DNA from: Streptacidiphilus fuscans
GTDB taxonomy: Bacteria > Actinomycetota > Actinomycetes > Streptomycetales > Streptomycetaceae
Assembly (NCBI RefSeq): GCF_015690355.1
Contig: NZ_JADPRT010000004.1
Span: forward strand, 312,330-376,329
DNA: 64,000 nt
Direction: 5' to 3'
Within the stretch, counting starts at the first letter, position 1, and the number at the start of each line of letters is the position of its first letter. A program made the translations under genes and the position numbers. The notes beneath the pieces are model-generated. The model did no database searches. It was not told the origin of the DNA and saw nothing but the letters and a program-made list of their open reading frames with translations. Positions 9,191-19,048 of this stretch are shown here, in pieces.

Positions 9191-9928
9191 TCAGCGCACG
9201 GAGACGAGGTGGGCGTCGACGACGATGTCGGAACCGGCAGAGATGCCGGAGGCGGGCGGGGTGACCAGGCGGAGTTCGGGGACGGTCGCGCTGCTGCTGC
9301 TGCCGCCGCTGCCGGCGTTCTTGGCGTAGGGCCCGACGGCGTCCACGGAGAAGGCGGCGGTGTGTCCGTCCTGGCGGAGCACCTCGATCCGGTCGCCCGG
9401 GTGCAGGGAGCTCAGCTGGGGGATGACCATCAGGGCGTTTCCGGGCTGGCCTGGTGCGACTCCGTCCTGGTACCAGCCGGCCATGCCCGCGTTCTTGGCC
9501 GTGCCCGCGTTCTTGGCCACGCCGGTGTACTTGGCGTTCGGCGCGGACAGTTCGCCGGTGCGGTCCAGCCCCAGCGGCGTGACGGGGGCGGCGAGCCCGA
9601 TCGCCGGGATCGTGATCCGGGTCGGTGGGCTCCAGGCGAGCGGCAGCAGCACGGGCGCCGGCGGACGGATGGGCGCGAGCGAGGTGGACACCGGGGCGTG
9701 CCCGGCGCTGGGGGCTGCCTGAGCGGCGACCGGCGTGGGCGGATGCGGGGTGCGGGTGCCGTCCCACATCATCCACGCGCCGAGCAGGAAGGGGAGCAGC
9801 AGCGCGACCAACGTCCGGCGGCTGCGTCGGGAGCCCGCACCGGGAGCGGGGTCGGTGGGGTCGGTGGAGTCAGCGGGCTCGGCGGGTTGAAGATCGTCGT
9901 GGTCCAGCGGGTCGTCGTAGAACTTCAT
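9191..9928 (-). CDS. Degenerate class F sortase-like membrane protein
   Basis: 245 residues from ATG 9928. An acidic N-terminus, one membrane segment (about 39-55, 'TLVALLLPFLLGAWMMW') and an extracytoplasmic sortase fold recognisable from 'RITIPAIGLAAPVTPLGLDRTGEL' (104-126), 'AGWYQDGVAPGQPGNAL' and 'LHPGDRIEVLRQDG'. The catalytic GHVD-type histidine segment is replaced by 'VIPQLSS' with roughly 11 residues missing. The TCGG catalytic cysteine is replaced by 'LVTPPA' (Pro at 224), and no catalytic arginine follows. It is intact as an ORF, so it looks like a pseudoenzyme rather than a broken gene. No sortase substrate with an LPxTG-type signal is encoded nearby. Confidence 0.8.
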   Translation of the reverse strand: MKFYDDPLDHDDLQPAEPADSTDPTDPAPGAGSRRSRRTLVALLLPFLLGAWMMWDGTRTPHPPTPVAAQAAPSAGHAPVSTSLAPIRPPAPVLLPLAWSPPTRITIPAIGLAAPVTPLGLDRTGELSAPNAKYTGVAKNAGTAKNAGMAGWYQDGVAPGQPGNALMVIPQLSSLHPGDRIEVLRQDGHTAAFSVDAVGPYAKNAGSGGSSSSATVPELRLVTPPASGISAGSDIVVDAHLVSVR

Positions 9929-9950
9929 GGGGTGATCGCTTTCGCTGCGC

Positions 9951-9990
9951 GCGTGCACGGGCGTGCGGGGGCGTGCGGGGGCGTGCGGGG
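9951..9990. repeat. 10-bp tandem repeat upstream of the sortase-like gene
   Basis: gcgtgcgggg occurs three times in perfect tandem (9961-9990), preceded by the variant gcgtgcacgg. It lies 23-62 bp upstream of the ATG at 9928 and may be in the promoter or leader. Confidence 0.8.
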
Positions 9991-10184
9991 TTGTACAGGG
10001 ACGTGCATGTGAAGGATTGTCAGATTTATCCGTCCCGAAAACGGCCGCCCGTGACACCACCCGTTCGGCTGTGCACCTCGTCGCCCCGGCTCGGGTGCCT
10101 GTGCCCCCCGCACAGCGACTGGGCCGAGGCGGCGGATGCGGCGATTAAGGTAGTCGGTGCTGCCTGCCGAGCCAGCCGTGACCA

Positions 10185-12734
10185 GTGGGGGCGCTCCTCG
10201 TGGATGATGTGGTGCTGCGCGGACCCAGCCGGTCCGACGCCGAGGAGACACCGCCGCAGCTGGTGAGCGTGGGGCGGGCCGAACTGCTGCTGCCCGCCCG
10301 GGCCCGGCGTCCGGAGACGCTGGTCCGGTTCGTGCTGGGCCTGCTGCTCACCGTGTTGACGCTGCTGGTGGCCGACGCGGCGCACGACACCATGGGCGGC
10401 CTCGAACTGGACGCGACCCGCGGGGCAGGACAGGCACCGCGCCTGCTGTTGGCGCTGGCCGGATCCTTCGCCAGCACCGCCGTCCTGCTGGTGCCTGCGG
10501 CGTTCGCCGTGTCGCAGCTGCTGCGGCACGGGCGTCGGCGCGTCCAGGACGGGCTGATCGCCGCCACGATCGCCTTCGGGCTCAGCATGGCGCTGAACCT
10601 CTGGTACCCGGAGCTGTTGCCGCAGGCGATCGTGTCCGTGCTGACCCCGCCCGAGGCGGCCTCGCCGTTCGACGGGCCGCTCCTCGCGCTCTCCGTCCCG
10701 GCCATCGCGTTCATGACGGCAGCCGGGGTGGCCCGCCGTCCGCAGTGGCGGATCGGCCTCGCCGTCGTGGTCGCCCTGGACGTGCTGACCGCGCTGGTCA
10801 GCGGCTACGCGGACGCGCTGTCGGTGCTGCTGTCGCTGCTGCTCGGCTGGACCACCGCGCACGGGACGGCGTACGCGGTGGGGTCGCCGAACGTCCGTCC
10901 GAACGTGGAGCTGCTCTTCCGGGCGCTGCGCCAGGTCGGATTCGCCCCCACCGCGGCGTTCCGCAGGCCGGACCAACCGCCGCAGGAACCGCAGCGCTAC
11001 CTGGTACGACAGGCGGACGACGGCCCGGTTCCGCGCCAGGCCCTTGACGTGATGGTGCTGGACCGGGGGCAGTCGGCCGTCGGCTTCCTGCACCGGCTCG
11101 GACAGCGGCTGCGCCTGCGTTCCGCCCCCGAGCGCCGCAGCCTGCTCTCGCCCAGCGACGCCCTGCGACAGGAAGCGCTGCTCGCGTACGCCGCCGAGGC
11201 GGCCGGCGTCCGCACCCGGCGGCTGCTCGCCACCGCCGACCTGGGCCCCGACGCGTCGCTCGCGGTCTACGAGCCGCTTCCCGGGCGCACGCTGGACCAG
11301 CTCGACGACGCGGAACTGACCGATCCGCTGCTGCTCCGGATCTGGCAGCAGGTCCACCTCCTGCACACCCGTCGGATCGCCCACCGCGCCCTGACGGCCG
11401 ACTCGGTGTGGGTGGACGAGGACGGTGACGAGGACGGTGACGCGGGCCTGGTGAACCTCCAGGACGGCGACATCGCGGCCGGTGACCTCGTGCTGCGGAC
11501 GGACCTCGCACAGCTGCTCACCACGCTCTCCCTGCGGGTGGGGCCCGAGCGGGCGGTCGCCGCCGCGCTCGACGTCCTCGGTCCGGACCGGCTCGGGACG
11601 GCGGTGCCGGTGCTCCAGCCGCTCGCCCTGCCGCGCAGCACCCGGGCCCGGGTGAAGGCGCAGGAGAAGGAGCAGGCCAAGGACCAGCAGCAGGACTCGG
11701 CCCCCGAGCAGGACACGAGCCAGGGCGCGCCCCTGCTCGCGCGGATCCGTGACGAGATCACCCGCGCCATCCCCGAGGCGCCCGTCGAGGCCGTCCGGCT
11801 GGAGCGACTGCGCCCGCGCACCCTGATCGCCGTCCTGGGGCTGGCCATCGCCGGCTACCTGCTCGTCCTCCAGCTCTCCAGCAGGAACACCAACCCCTTC
11901 GACGCGCTCACCCAGGCGCGACCCGGCTGGATCGCCGTCGCGGCCGTGCTCTCGGCGGGCGGATTCGTGGCCGCGACCATGAGCTTCGTCGGCTTCGTCC
12001 CGGAGCGGCTGAACCTCTGGCGGAGTCTGCTGGCGCAGGTCGCCGGAGGGTTCGTCAACATCGTCGCGCCCAGCGGGCTGGGCGGAATGGCGCTGGGCAC
12101 CCGGTTCCTGCACAAGCAGGGCCTCCCGACGCGGCAGGCGGTGGCCAGCGTCGGCGTCACCCAGGCCGTCGGACTGGTGCTGCACATCCTGCTGATCTTC
12201 ATCTTCGGCTTCCTGGCCAGCGGCCAGTACCGGACGCCGTTCACCGACTCGACGGACCTCGTGGTCGCGCTGCTCGCGGCGGGCGCCCTCGCGCTGCTCG
12301 TGGCCGCCGTCCCGCCGCTGCGCCGCTGGGTGGTCTCCCGGCTGCGGCCGATGATCAGCGGCATCCTGCCGCGGATGCTCGACCTGTTGCAGCAGCCGGG
12401 CAAGGTGGCCGTCGGCGTCCTCGGCCAGCTTCTGGTCTCGCTGTTCTCGGCGGCCTGCCTCTACGCCTGCGCCCTCGCCTTCGGACAGCACCCCGGCTTC
12501 GCCGAGGTGACCATCGCCAACCTCATCGGCGGCACCCTCGGCCAGGCGGTCCCCACCCCCGGTGGGGTGGGCGGCGTGGAGGCGGTGCTCGCCTACGCCC
12601 TGCAGACGACCACCGGGATGCCCTACGACGTCGCACTGCTGCAGGTCCTGCTCTACCGGATGCTGACGCTCTGGCTGCCCGCCCTGCCGGGATGGGTCGC
12701 CTACCTGTGGCTGCAACACATCGACGCCGTCTGA
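10185..12734 (+). CDS. Large membrane protein: kinase-like domain fused to UPF0104/LPG-synthase-type flippase
   Basis: 849 residues from a GTG at 10185. The N-terminal third has about six membrane helices ('LVRFVLGLLLTVLTLLVADA', 'LLLALAGSFASTAVLLVPAA', and more to about residue 220). Residues about 270-480 resemble a degenerate protein-kinase/ABC1-like fold ('RQEALLAYAAEAAGV', 'VHLLHTRRIAHRALTADSVW', 'GLVNLQDGDI'). Residues about 540-849 form the flippase-like domain shared with lysylphosphatidylglycerol synthetase ('GGFVNIVAPSGLGGMALGTRF', 'GGTLGQAVPTPGGVGGVEAVL'). No C-terminal aminoacyl-transferase domain is present, so it probably moves a lipid or polyprenyl compound rather than making LPG. 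The kinase-like part lacks a clear HxD catalytic aspartate ('IAHRALTADS'). Confidence 0.8.
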   Translation: MGALLVDDVVLRGPSRSDAEETPPQLVSVGRAELLLPARARRPETLVRFVLGLLLTVLTLLVADAAHDTMGGLELDATRGAGQAPRLLLALAGSFASTAVLLVPAAFAVSQLLRHGRRRVQDGLIAATIAFGLSMALNLWYPELLPQAIVSVLTPPEAASPFDGPLLALSVPAIAFMTAAGVARRPQWRIGLAVVVALDVLTALVSGYADALSVLLSLLLGWTTAHGTAYAVGSPNVRPNVELLFRALRQVGFAPTAAFRRPDQPPQEPQRYLVRQADDGPVPRQALDVMVLDRGQSAVGFLHRLGQRLRLRSAPERRSLLSPSDALRQEALLAYAAEAAGVRTRRLLATADLGPDASLAVYEPLPGRTLDQLDDAELTDPLLLRIWQQVHLLHTRRIAHRALTADSVWVDEDGDEDGDAGLVNLQDGDIAAGDLVLRTDLAQLLTTLSLRVGPERAVAAALDVLGPDRLGTAVPVLQPLALPRSTRARVKAQEKEQAKDQQQDSAPEQDTSQGAPLLARIRDEITRAIPEAPVEAVRLERLRPRTLIAVLGLAIAGYLLVLQLSSRNTNPFDALTQARPGWIAVAAVLSAGGFVAATMSFVGFVPERLNLWRSLLAQVAGGFVNIVAPSGLGGMALGTRFLHKQGLPTRQAVASVGVTQAVGLVLHILLIFIFGFLASGQYRTPFTDSTDLVVALLAAGALALLVAAVPPLRRWVVSRLRPMISGILPRMLDLLQQPGKVAVGVLGQLLVSLFSAACLYACALAFGQHPGFAEVTIANLIGGTLGQAVPTPGGVGGVEAVLAYALQTTTGMPYDVALLQVLLYRMLTLWLPALPGWVAYLWLQHIDAV

Positions 12735-12776
12735 CGGTTGACGTCGGCGCGGCGTTCGGCAGGTCCTGCTCAGGCC

Positions 12777-13820
12777 CTAAGGCCGCTTCGCAGGCAGCGG
12801 CTGGAGCGCGGGCCAGCGCCGGAGCATCGACTCGCGGACGGCAGCAGCGAGTTGGCCGAATCCTCTGAGCTCGTTGCCGGTTGCGGCCAGCTCGCTGACC
12901 ACGCCGAGGCGGTGGGCCAGGCGCTGGCGGGCCGTCGCCGTTCCCCAGGTCCAGTCGCGGCGCGGGAGCCGGGCCAGCTGGTCGACCGTGCCGCGCTGGG
13001 CGCGCTGGACGAGGGCGTCGCCGCGGAGCAGCCACCCGGCGCAGGCGTCGGTGAGGTCATCCGGAACCTGGCGGCCCGTCAGATCGCGCCAGGCCGTGCG
13101 GTAGGCGGCTTCCGCCGCGTCCAACACGGGCGCGGGTGGCGCGGTCGCGCACCAGCAGGTGGGGAAACCGATACGCAGATAGGCGAGTTCGACCAGGCCA
13201 CTGCCGAGCGAGGCCTGTTCGAAGTCGATGAACCGCACGCCGTCGACGGTGTGCAGGTCGTTGCCGGGGCAGGGGTCGCCGTGCAGCAGGGCATGGGAGC
13301 TCGCGTGGTCCGCCGTGGTGGCGGCCAGCCGGTCCACCAAGCCCTCCAACTCGGTGCGCACACCCGGCGCGACGGGCACGCCCAACGTCCCGGCGAGCCC
13401 GAGGAAGGAGTCGATGTCACCCGTTGTCGGATCGGACCAAGACGGCAGCGCGCCGACGTCATCAGGCCCGGTCGCCGCGTGGAGGCGGGCCAGCGCGGCG
13501 GCGTAGTCGATTAGCCAGTCCTCGCGCGGCCTGCGGTGCTCCAGCAGCTCCAGGACGACGACCCGGTTCGCGGAGTCGGTGCCCAGCAGCCGTGGCACCA
13601 CGGGCGGGTCGACCCGGGCGGCGAGCCGCAGCCCAGTCACCTCGCGGTCGTACCGCTCGTCGGCCTCCGGGGCGTCGACAAGGTGCTTGACCACCATCGG
13701 CGTGCCGGAGAGCTCGGCCCGCCAGACGCGCGAGCGCGGACTGCTCTCCAAGCGGTGAACCTTGCGCGCGGGGCCGAGTTCAGCCTGGAGCCGCTCCCCG
13801 AAGGGCAGTTGGTTCGGCAT
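12777..13820 (-). CDS. Aminoglycoside phosphotransferase-family kinase
   Basis: 347 residues. Recognisable APH fold: N-lobe lysine in 'PMVVKHLVD', Brenner-type catalytic motif 'HALLHGDPCPGND' (HGDxxxxN) and metal-binding 'VRFIDFEQASLG' (DFE). It may phosphorylate a sugar, aminoglycoside or other small alcohol; nothing in the neighbourhood identifies the substrate. It is convergent with the flippase gene and follows the patatin gene on the same strand after 43 bp, so the two may be co-transcribed. Confidence 0.8.
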   Translation of the reverse strand: MPNQLPFGERLQAELGPARKVHRLESSPRSRVWRAELSGTPMVVKHLVDAPEADERYDREVTGLRLAARVDPPVVPRLLGTDSANRVVVLELLEHRRPREDWLIDYAAALARLHAATGPDDVGALPSWSDPTTGDIDSFLGLAGTLGVPVAPGVRTELEGLVDRLAATTADHASSHALLHGDPCPGNDLHTVDGVRFIDFEQASLGSGLVELAYLRIGFPTCWCATAPPAPVLDAAEAAYRTAWRDLTGRQVPDDLTDACAGWLLRGDALVQRAQRGTVDQLARLPRRDWTWGTATARQRLAHRLGVVSELAATGNELRGFGQLAAAVRESMLRRWPALQPLPAKRP

Positions 13821-13863
13821 CCAGTCATCCTGGCACGCGTCCCCGCGCGACCACCTGCCAATA

Positions 13864-14817
13864 TCAGCGCCCGCCCGAGCACCACGCCGCGGCCACGGCC
13901 TCGACGTGGGCGGATGCCTGGGCGAAGCCCGCGCGGGCGGCGGAGGCGCGGCGGGAGGGGTCGAGCATGTTGCGGCCGAAGGCGCGGCGTGCGGCGCGGT
14001 CCGGGGTGATCAGCGCGACCCGGGAGCCGGACGCGGTGAGGCGTTCGACCTGGGAGCGCGGGCTGGCGATCGGCCCCGCGCCGACGGGCAGGGGCGCGAT
14101 GACGACGACGCTGCGGTACCCCTGCGCCAGGTCCGCGTTGGCGGAGGAGCGGATGCCGCCGTCGATCCAGGTGCGGCCCGCCGCGCGGGTTGGGGGCCAG
14201 ACGCCCGGCACCGAGCAGCTCGCGGCGACCGCGTCGACCAGGCCGAGCTCGCCGTCGCGGTCGAGAGCCGCGAACTCGCCCGTCTCCGCGTCCACGGCGG
14301 TGACCACCAACCGGCGCTCCGGACCCGGCCACTCGTGGCTGAGCAGCCGTCGCTCGATGCTCGCGCGCTGCGGGGAGGGCACGGTCCCCGAGCCGGCGGA
14401 CGCGGCCGCGCCCGCCATCGCCAGCGCGCCCATCCGGACGCCGAAGGACCGGGCGTCGCGCGAGCGGGCGACCTCCCAGACGAAGCGCAGCATGGCCGAC
14501 CTGCCGAACGAGCCGCGCGCCTCCTCGGCCTCCACGGCCGCGATCTGGCGCTCGTACAGCTCGCGCACGTCGAGCAGACCGGAGGTGAGCTGTGCGCCGA
14601 CGACGGACCCGGCGGAGGTGCCGATGATCACGTCCGTCGTCCCGGCCAGGTCGATGCCCGCCTCCGCGAGGCCGTGCAGGATCCCGCACTCCCAACCGAT
14701 GCCGGTCAGTCCGCCGCCGCCCAGGACCAGCGCCTTGTCGCGCTTCGCGCGCACCGCGTCGTTCGTGTCCACCGCATCCGCGTCCACCGCGCCCCCTCCG
14801 ACTGCCTCCCGGCGCAC
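13864..14817 (-). CDS. Patatin-like phospholipase
   Basis: 317 residues. The oxyanion glycine loop 'VLGGGGLTGIGWECGIL' (residues 31-47), nucleophile elbow GTSAGS with Ser68 and the dyad aspartate in 'TWIDGGIRSSAN' together define a bacterial patatin. These are Ser-Asp dyad lipid acyl hydrolases. No signal peptide is present, so it is probably cytosolic or membrane-peripheral. It has the same orientation as the downstream phosphotransferase. Confidence 0.85.
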   Translation of the reverse strand: MRREAVGGGAVDADAVDTNDAVRAKRDKALVLGGGGLTGIGWECGILHGLAEAGIDLAGTTDVIIGTSAGSVVGAQLTSGLLDVRELYERQIAAVEAEEARGSFGRSAMLRFVWEVARSRDARSFGVRMGALAMAGAAASAGSGTVPSPQRASIERRLLSHEWPGPERRLVVTAVDAETGEFAALDRDGELGLVDAVAASCSVPGVWPPTRAAGRTWIDGGIRSSANADLAQGYRSVVVIAPLPVGAGPIASPRSQVERLTASGSRVALITPDRAARRAFGRNMLDPSRRASAARAGFAQASAHVEAVAAAWCSGGR

Positions 14818-14912
14818 CCGAACACCGGATCGCAGCAGAAGATACCCGCTCTCCCCGCCCGGGTACGCTGCCGAGGTCGGTCGATCCGAAGACGTCAGAA
14901 GTCGGGGGAGCC

Positions 14913-15533
14913 ATGGCAGCGTTGCTCGGCGTCGTGATCGAGGCTTCGGACGTGCCCGCGCTGCGCGCGTTCTGGGGCGAGGCGCTTGGGTGGCGGCCCT
15001 CGCCGGACGGCAGCGAGTTGTACTCGCCGCGTCCGGGCCGCCCGGTGGTGCGGTTCGTCGCGGCGGCGGGCGGGCCCAAGCGCGGCAAGAACCGGCTGCA
15101 CCTCGACCTGGCGGGCGGCCCGGACGAGGTCGCGCGGGTGCGGGCCCTCGGGGCGGAGCCGGTCGACATCGGGCAGGGTGCGGTGCCCTGGGCGGTGTTG
15201 GCCGATCCCGAGGGGAACGAGTTCTGCGTGCTGCCGCACGCCTCGGCGGACGACGGGCTCGCGGCGATCGCGCTGGACGCCGCCGACCCGGTGGCCCAAC
15301 TCGCCTTCTGGCAGCGGCGGACCGGGTGGGAGCTGGTCGACCGGGGCGCGTGGGGCGTCCGACTGCGTCATCCGTCCGGCAGCGGGCCGACGTTGGTCAT
15401 GGGCCCGCCGGCAGCGCCGAAGTCCGCGCCGAACCGGCTGCGGCTCGCGGTGTCCGCGACAGCCGCCGCCCCGAGCCACGGGCCGGGAGCCGAACTCGTC
15501 GACCCGGAGGGCAACGAGTTCGAGCTCTGGTGA
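14913..15533 (+). CDS. VOC/glyoxalase-like protein (two half-domains)
   Basis: 206 residues. Two tandem glyoxalase-like halves: 'LLGVVIEASDVPALRAFWGEALGW' through 'DPEGNEFCVLP' (about 1-110), then 'IALDAADPVAQLAFWQRRTGW' through 'DPEGNEFELW' (about 115-206). The repeated 'DPEGNEF' ends match the Glyoxalase_6 type. The function (dioxygenase-like, resistance or isomerase) is unknown. The TGA at 15531-15533 is the first of four stop codons in a 15-bp tandem repeat. Confidence 0.8.
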   Translation: MAALLGVVIEASDVPALRAFWGEALGWRPSPDGSELYSPRPGRPVVRFVAAAGGPKRGKNRLHLDLAGGPDEVARVRALGAEPVDIGQGAVPWAVLADPEGNEFCVLPHASADDGLAAIALDAADPVAQLAFWQRRTGWELVDRGAWGVRLRHPSGSGPTLVMGPPAAPKSAPNRLRLAVSATAAAPSHGPGAELVDPEGNEFELW

Positions 15534-15580
15534 GCCGAGCTCTGGTGAGCCGAGCTTTGGTGAGTCGGGCTCTGGTGAGC
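15521..15580. repeat. Four 15-bp tandem repeats containing the VOC stop codon
   Basis: Unit CGAGCTCTGGTGAGC at 15521-15535 and 15536-15550 (identical), with two near-copies at 15551-15565 and 15566-15580. The VOC gene's stop TGA (15531-15533) lies in copy 1; because the unit is a multiple of three, every copy carries the same in-frame stop. Confidence 0.9.
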
Positions 15581-15600
15581 CGTGGCTGACAGCGTGGGCG

Positions 15601-16029
15601 TCAGGCCGTCGCGAGTGAGACGTCCGTGGACTTGACCAGCGCGACGACCGAACTGCCCTGCGTCAGGCCGAGATCGGTGACGGCGTCCGTGGTGATCGCG
15701 GCGGTCAGTTCGCCGCCCTCGACGGCGACCCTGACCGAGGCCATCGCCGCGCCGACGGCGATGGCGGTGACCGTGCCGGGCAGCTGGTTGCGGATGCTGA
15801 GGCCGGAGACCGAACCCGTCGCCAGGGAGACCTCGGTCGCCTTGATCACGGCCTGGACGGCGGTGCCCTCGGCCAGCTTCAACTCGTCGGCGGCGTCCGA
15901 CGTGATCGCGGCGGTGATGACCTGACCGCCGGTGAGGCGTGCCTTCACCGAGGCCATTGCCGGGCCCTTGGTGACGGAGGTGACGGTGCCGGGCAGCTGG
16001 TTGCGGATGCTCAGGGTGCTCTGGGCCAT
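15601..16029 (-). CDS. Tandem Mop (molybdate/tungstate-binding TOBE) protein
   Basis: 142 residues made of two Mop repeats, each opening with 'LSIRNQLPGTV' (residues 6-16 and 77-87) and each ending in 'A/STxVSLATx'. Di-Mop proteins form small oligomeric molybdate or tungstate stores in the cytosol (molbindins). No Mo transporter or Mo enzyme is adjacent; the MOSC gene is 10 kb away. A weak GAGG lies before the ATG at 16029. Confidence 0.9.
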   Translation of the reverse strand: MAQSTLSIRNQLPGTVTSVTKGPAMASVKARLTGGQVITAAITSDAADELKLAEGTAVQAVIKATEVSLATGSVSGLSIRNQLPGTVTAIAVGAAMASVRVAVEGGELTAAITTDAVTDLGLTQGSSVVALVKSTDVSLATA

Positions 16030-16390
16030 GGTGGAAACCTCGCGGGATCGGAGTGAACGGAGGTGACGACGGTTTCACCGTATCCACTCAGGGATGTCCG
16101 ATTTCCTGTGCCTTTGCAGATGAGAGCCGATTGCCGTTTTTGCTCTGGCATGTCGGCCCGGATTCACACGTCCGGCGCGAATCCGGAGGGCGTGAACGGT
16201 GCACGAACGGTGCGCGAGCGCCCCCCGCGTACTACGATCAAGGTCGTCGCCCGGCATGGCATGCACACGCCGGTGCGGCGCGAAGGGGTGGCTGCCGATC
16301 GGGCTGGTCGGCTCGTTCAACGGCCCTGTTCGGGCCTCCGTCCACCGGCCGCCGCCCCTTCCTGGTTCGGTTGCTGGTTCAGTTCGTCGC
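16030..16390. other. Intergenic region upstream of the Mop gene
   Basis: No convincing gene in this 361-bp gap. It includes the Mop promoter side, an inverted repeat CCGGATTC (16158-16165) / GAATCCGG (16179-16186) 130-157 bp before the Mop start, and a short direct repeat GAACGGTGC just after it. The inverted repeat could be an operator or a transcript hairpin. Confidence 0.5.
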
Positions 16391-16882
16391 TCAGCGCCTG
16401 CCGTCCAACTCCACGGCGAGCAGCGGGAGCATCCGGCCCGGGATCGATCCGGAGGGCGACTCGCCGATCCGTACCGCGCCGCGCGACAGGTAGAACGCCT
16501 CGGCGTGCGGATCCGCGTCGATGGTGAGCCGGGAGAAGCCCGCGGCGCGGGCGACCGCGCAGGCCTGGGCGAAGAGCAGCCCGCCGACGCCCTGCCCGAT
16601 CGCCGACGGGTCGACGTACAGCAGGTCCAGCGCTCCCTCGGGCGGCTCGCCCTCGCCCAATGCGGCGATCCCGACGGCGTGCCCGCCGCGCTCGGCCACC
16701 ATGACATGACGACGGGTCAGATCATCGGCGCTGAGCGTCAGTTCGTCGCGGCAGGCGTCGATGAAGGCCGCGTCGTAGCCCCAGTGTGCCTTGGAGCGGA
16801 GCACCATCTCCGTCAACTCCGCGGCCTCCTCCGGCCGAGGAGCACGGATCGCCAACCCGTCGGCCCCGTGCGGCTGCTTCAC
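16391..16882 (-). CDS. GNAT family acetyltransferase
   Basis: 163 residues from GTG 16882. 'LAIRAPRPEEAAELTEMVLRSKAHWGY' and the CoA motif 'LLYVDPSAIGQGVGGLLFAQA', followed by 'RLTIDADPHAEAFYLSRGAVRIGESPSGSIPGR', identify a small-molecule GNAT. Its start overlaps the stop of the DUF2332 gene (GTGA), so the two are translationally coupled. Confidence 0.85.
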   Translation of the reverse strand: MKQPHGADGLAIRAPRPEEAAELTEMVLRSKAHWGYDAAFIDACRDELTLSADDLTRRHVMVAERGGHAVGIAALGEGEPPEGALDLLYVDPSAIGQGVGGLLFAQACAVARAAGFSRLTIDADPHAEAFYLSRGAVRIGESPSGSIPGRMLPLLAVELDGRR

Positions 16883-17949
16883 CACGGCATCGGCTCGACC
16901 CAGCGCAGGTGGCCGTCCACGACGGCCAGCGTGCGCCGCTCGCCGTCCGGGCCACGGAGGTTGAGCGCCGCGCCGAACCGGTCCGAGGAGCGGGGCAGTG
17001 CGGGATCCGGCGCGTCCTCCAGGGAGAGCCACCACAGCGGACCGTCCGCGCCGAGCGACTCGATCCCGGCGTCGAAGGCGTCCAGATGGTGCGCCGGGAC
17101 GTGCATCCGGGTGCCCGAGTGGTAGACCACGCGCGGCTCGCCGGCCGGAAGGGACGCGGCCAGCTCCGGCAGGACCACGGCGGCGTCACCGGCCCGGATC
17201 GGCGGCGCGTCGGCGGCGATCAGCTCGGACGCGGCGCTGAACAGACGGCGCTGGTCGTGGTTCTCCGGCCAGATCAGCGCCTCCAGCCAGCGCCGGTCCT
17301 CCACGTCGCGGATGTCGATCGGGTTGAGGTCCACGCCGAGGACGCTGGCCACCTTGGGCAGCGTGTCCAGGTCCGGCAGCGGGCCGTCGCCGAGCAGCTC
17401 GGCCGCGAGCTGGACCGGCGAGTCCGGGTTGCCGAAGCGCTGGGCGCCCACGGTGTAGCCGTAGCGGTCGTAGCCGAGGTTGAGACCCGCGCTCGCGCCG
17501 ACCTCGATCAGGTGGACCGGGGTGCCGTCGGTCTCGGGCAGCAGCGTGGCCAGGCCGTAGCGCAGCGCCAGCGAGCGCTGCACCTGGTTGGTCTGCACGA
17601 GCCGGGAGCTGATCAGCGAGGTCAGCTCCCACTCGTACGCGGCGCAGAACGACCGCAGCGCGGCGCCGGCCGCCTGGCCCTCGGCGGGCGCCGGGTCGGC
17701 GACGCGGGACGGGAAGAAGGCCGCGAGCGGATGGTCGACCCCGGACAGCAGCACGTGGTGCACCGCACCGAAGAAGAGGAACGTCGGGTACTGACCGGCG
17801 CGCCCGCGCGCGGCCAGGTCCAACAGGGCGTCGTCCTCGGCGACGACGCGTGCGAGCGAGCGGTAGAGCGGGGAGGTGGTGAACTCCCTGGCGTCCGCGA
17901 AGGCGTTACGGATGGACGCCCGCGGGTCGTTCGCGATCTTGTCCGTCAT
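16879..17949 (-). CDS. DUF2332 family protein
   Basis: 356 residues from ATG 17949 ('MTDKIANDPRASIRNAFADA'). The DUF2332 features are clear: 'YPTFLFFGAVHHVLL', 'HLIEVGASAGLNLGYDRYGY' (SAM-methyltransferase-like glycine motif) and 'VVYHSGTRMHVPA'. The fold suggests a methyltransferase relative, but no reaction is established. It is coupled to the downstream GNAT gene by a 4-base overlap. Confidence 0.85.
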   Translation of the reverse strand: MTDKIANDPRASIRNAFADAREFTTSPLYRSLARVVAEDDALLDLAARGRAGQYPTFLFFGAVHHVLLSGVDHPLAAFFPSRVADPAPAEGQAAGAALRSFCAAYEWELTSLISSRLVQTNQVQRSLALRYGLATLLPETDGTPVHLIEVGASAGLNLGYDRYGYTVGAQRFGNPDSPVQLAAELLGDGPLPDLDTLPKVASVLGVDLNPIDIRDVEDRRWLEALIWPENHDQRRLFSAASELIAADAPPIRAGDAAVVLPELAASLPAGEPRVVYHSGTRMHVPAHHLDAFDAGIESLGADGPLWWLSLEDAPDPALPRSSDRFGAALNLRGPDGERRTLAVVDGHLRWVEPMPW

Positions 17950-18013
17950 GGGCCGACGGTAGCCCACGGGCGACGCGGGGCGCAGCAGGTTACGGCAACG
18001 CTCGGGCCAACGG

Positions 18014-19016
<1,003 letters not shown>

Positions 19017-19048
19017 ACCACTGAGTCGAGTGTGCGGCCGCGCAGGCC

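Noticed and set aside
10026..12719. 897-aa minus-strand open frame opposite the flippase gene
   Set aside because: Low-complexity Gln/Arg/His/Asp composition, no domain, antisense to a well-supported gene.
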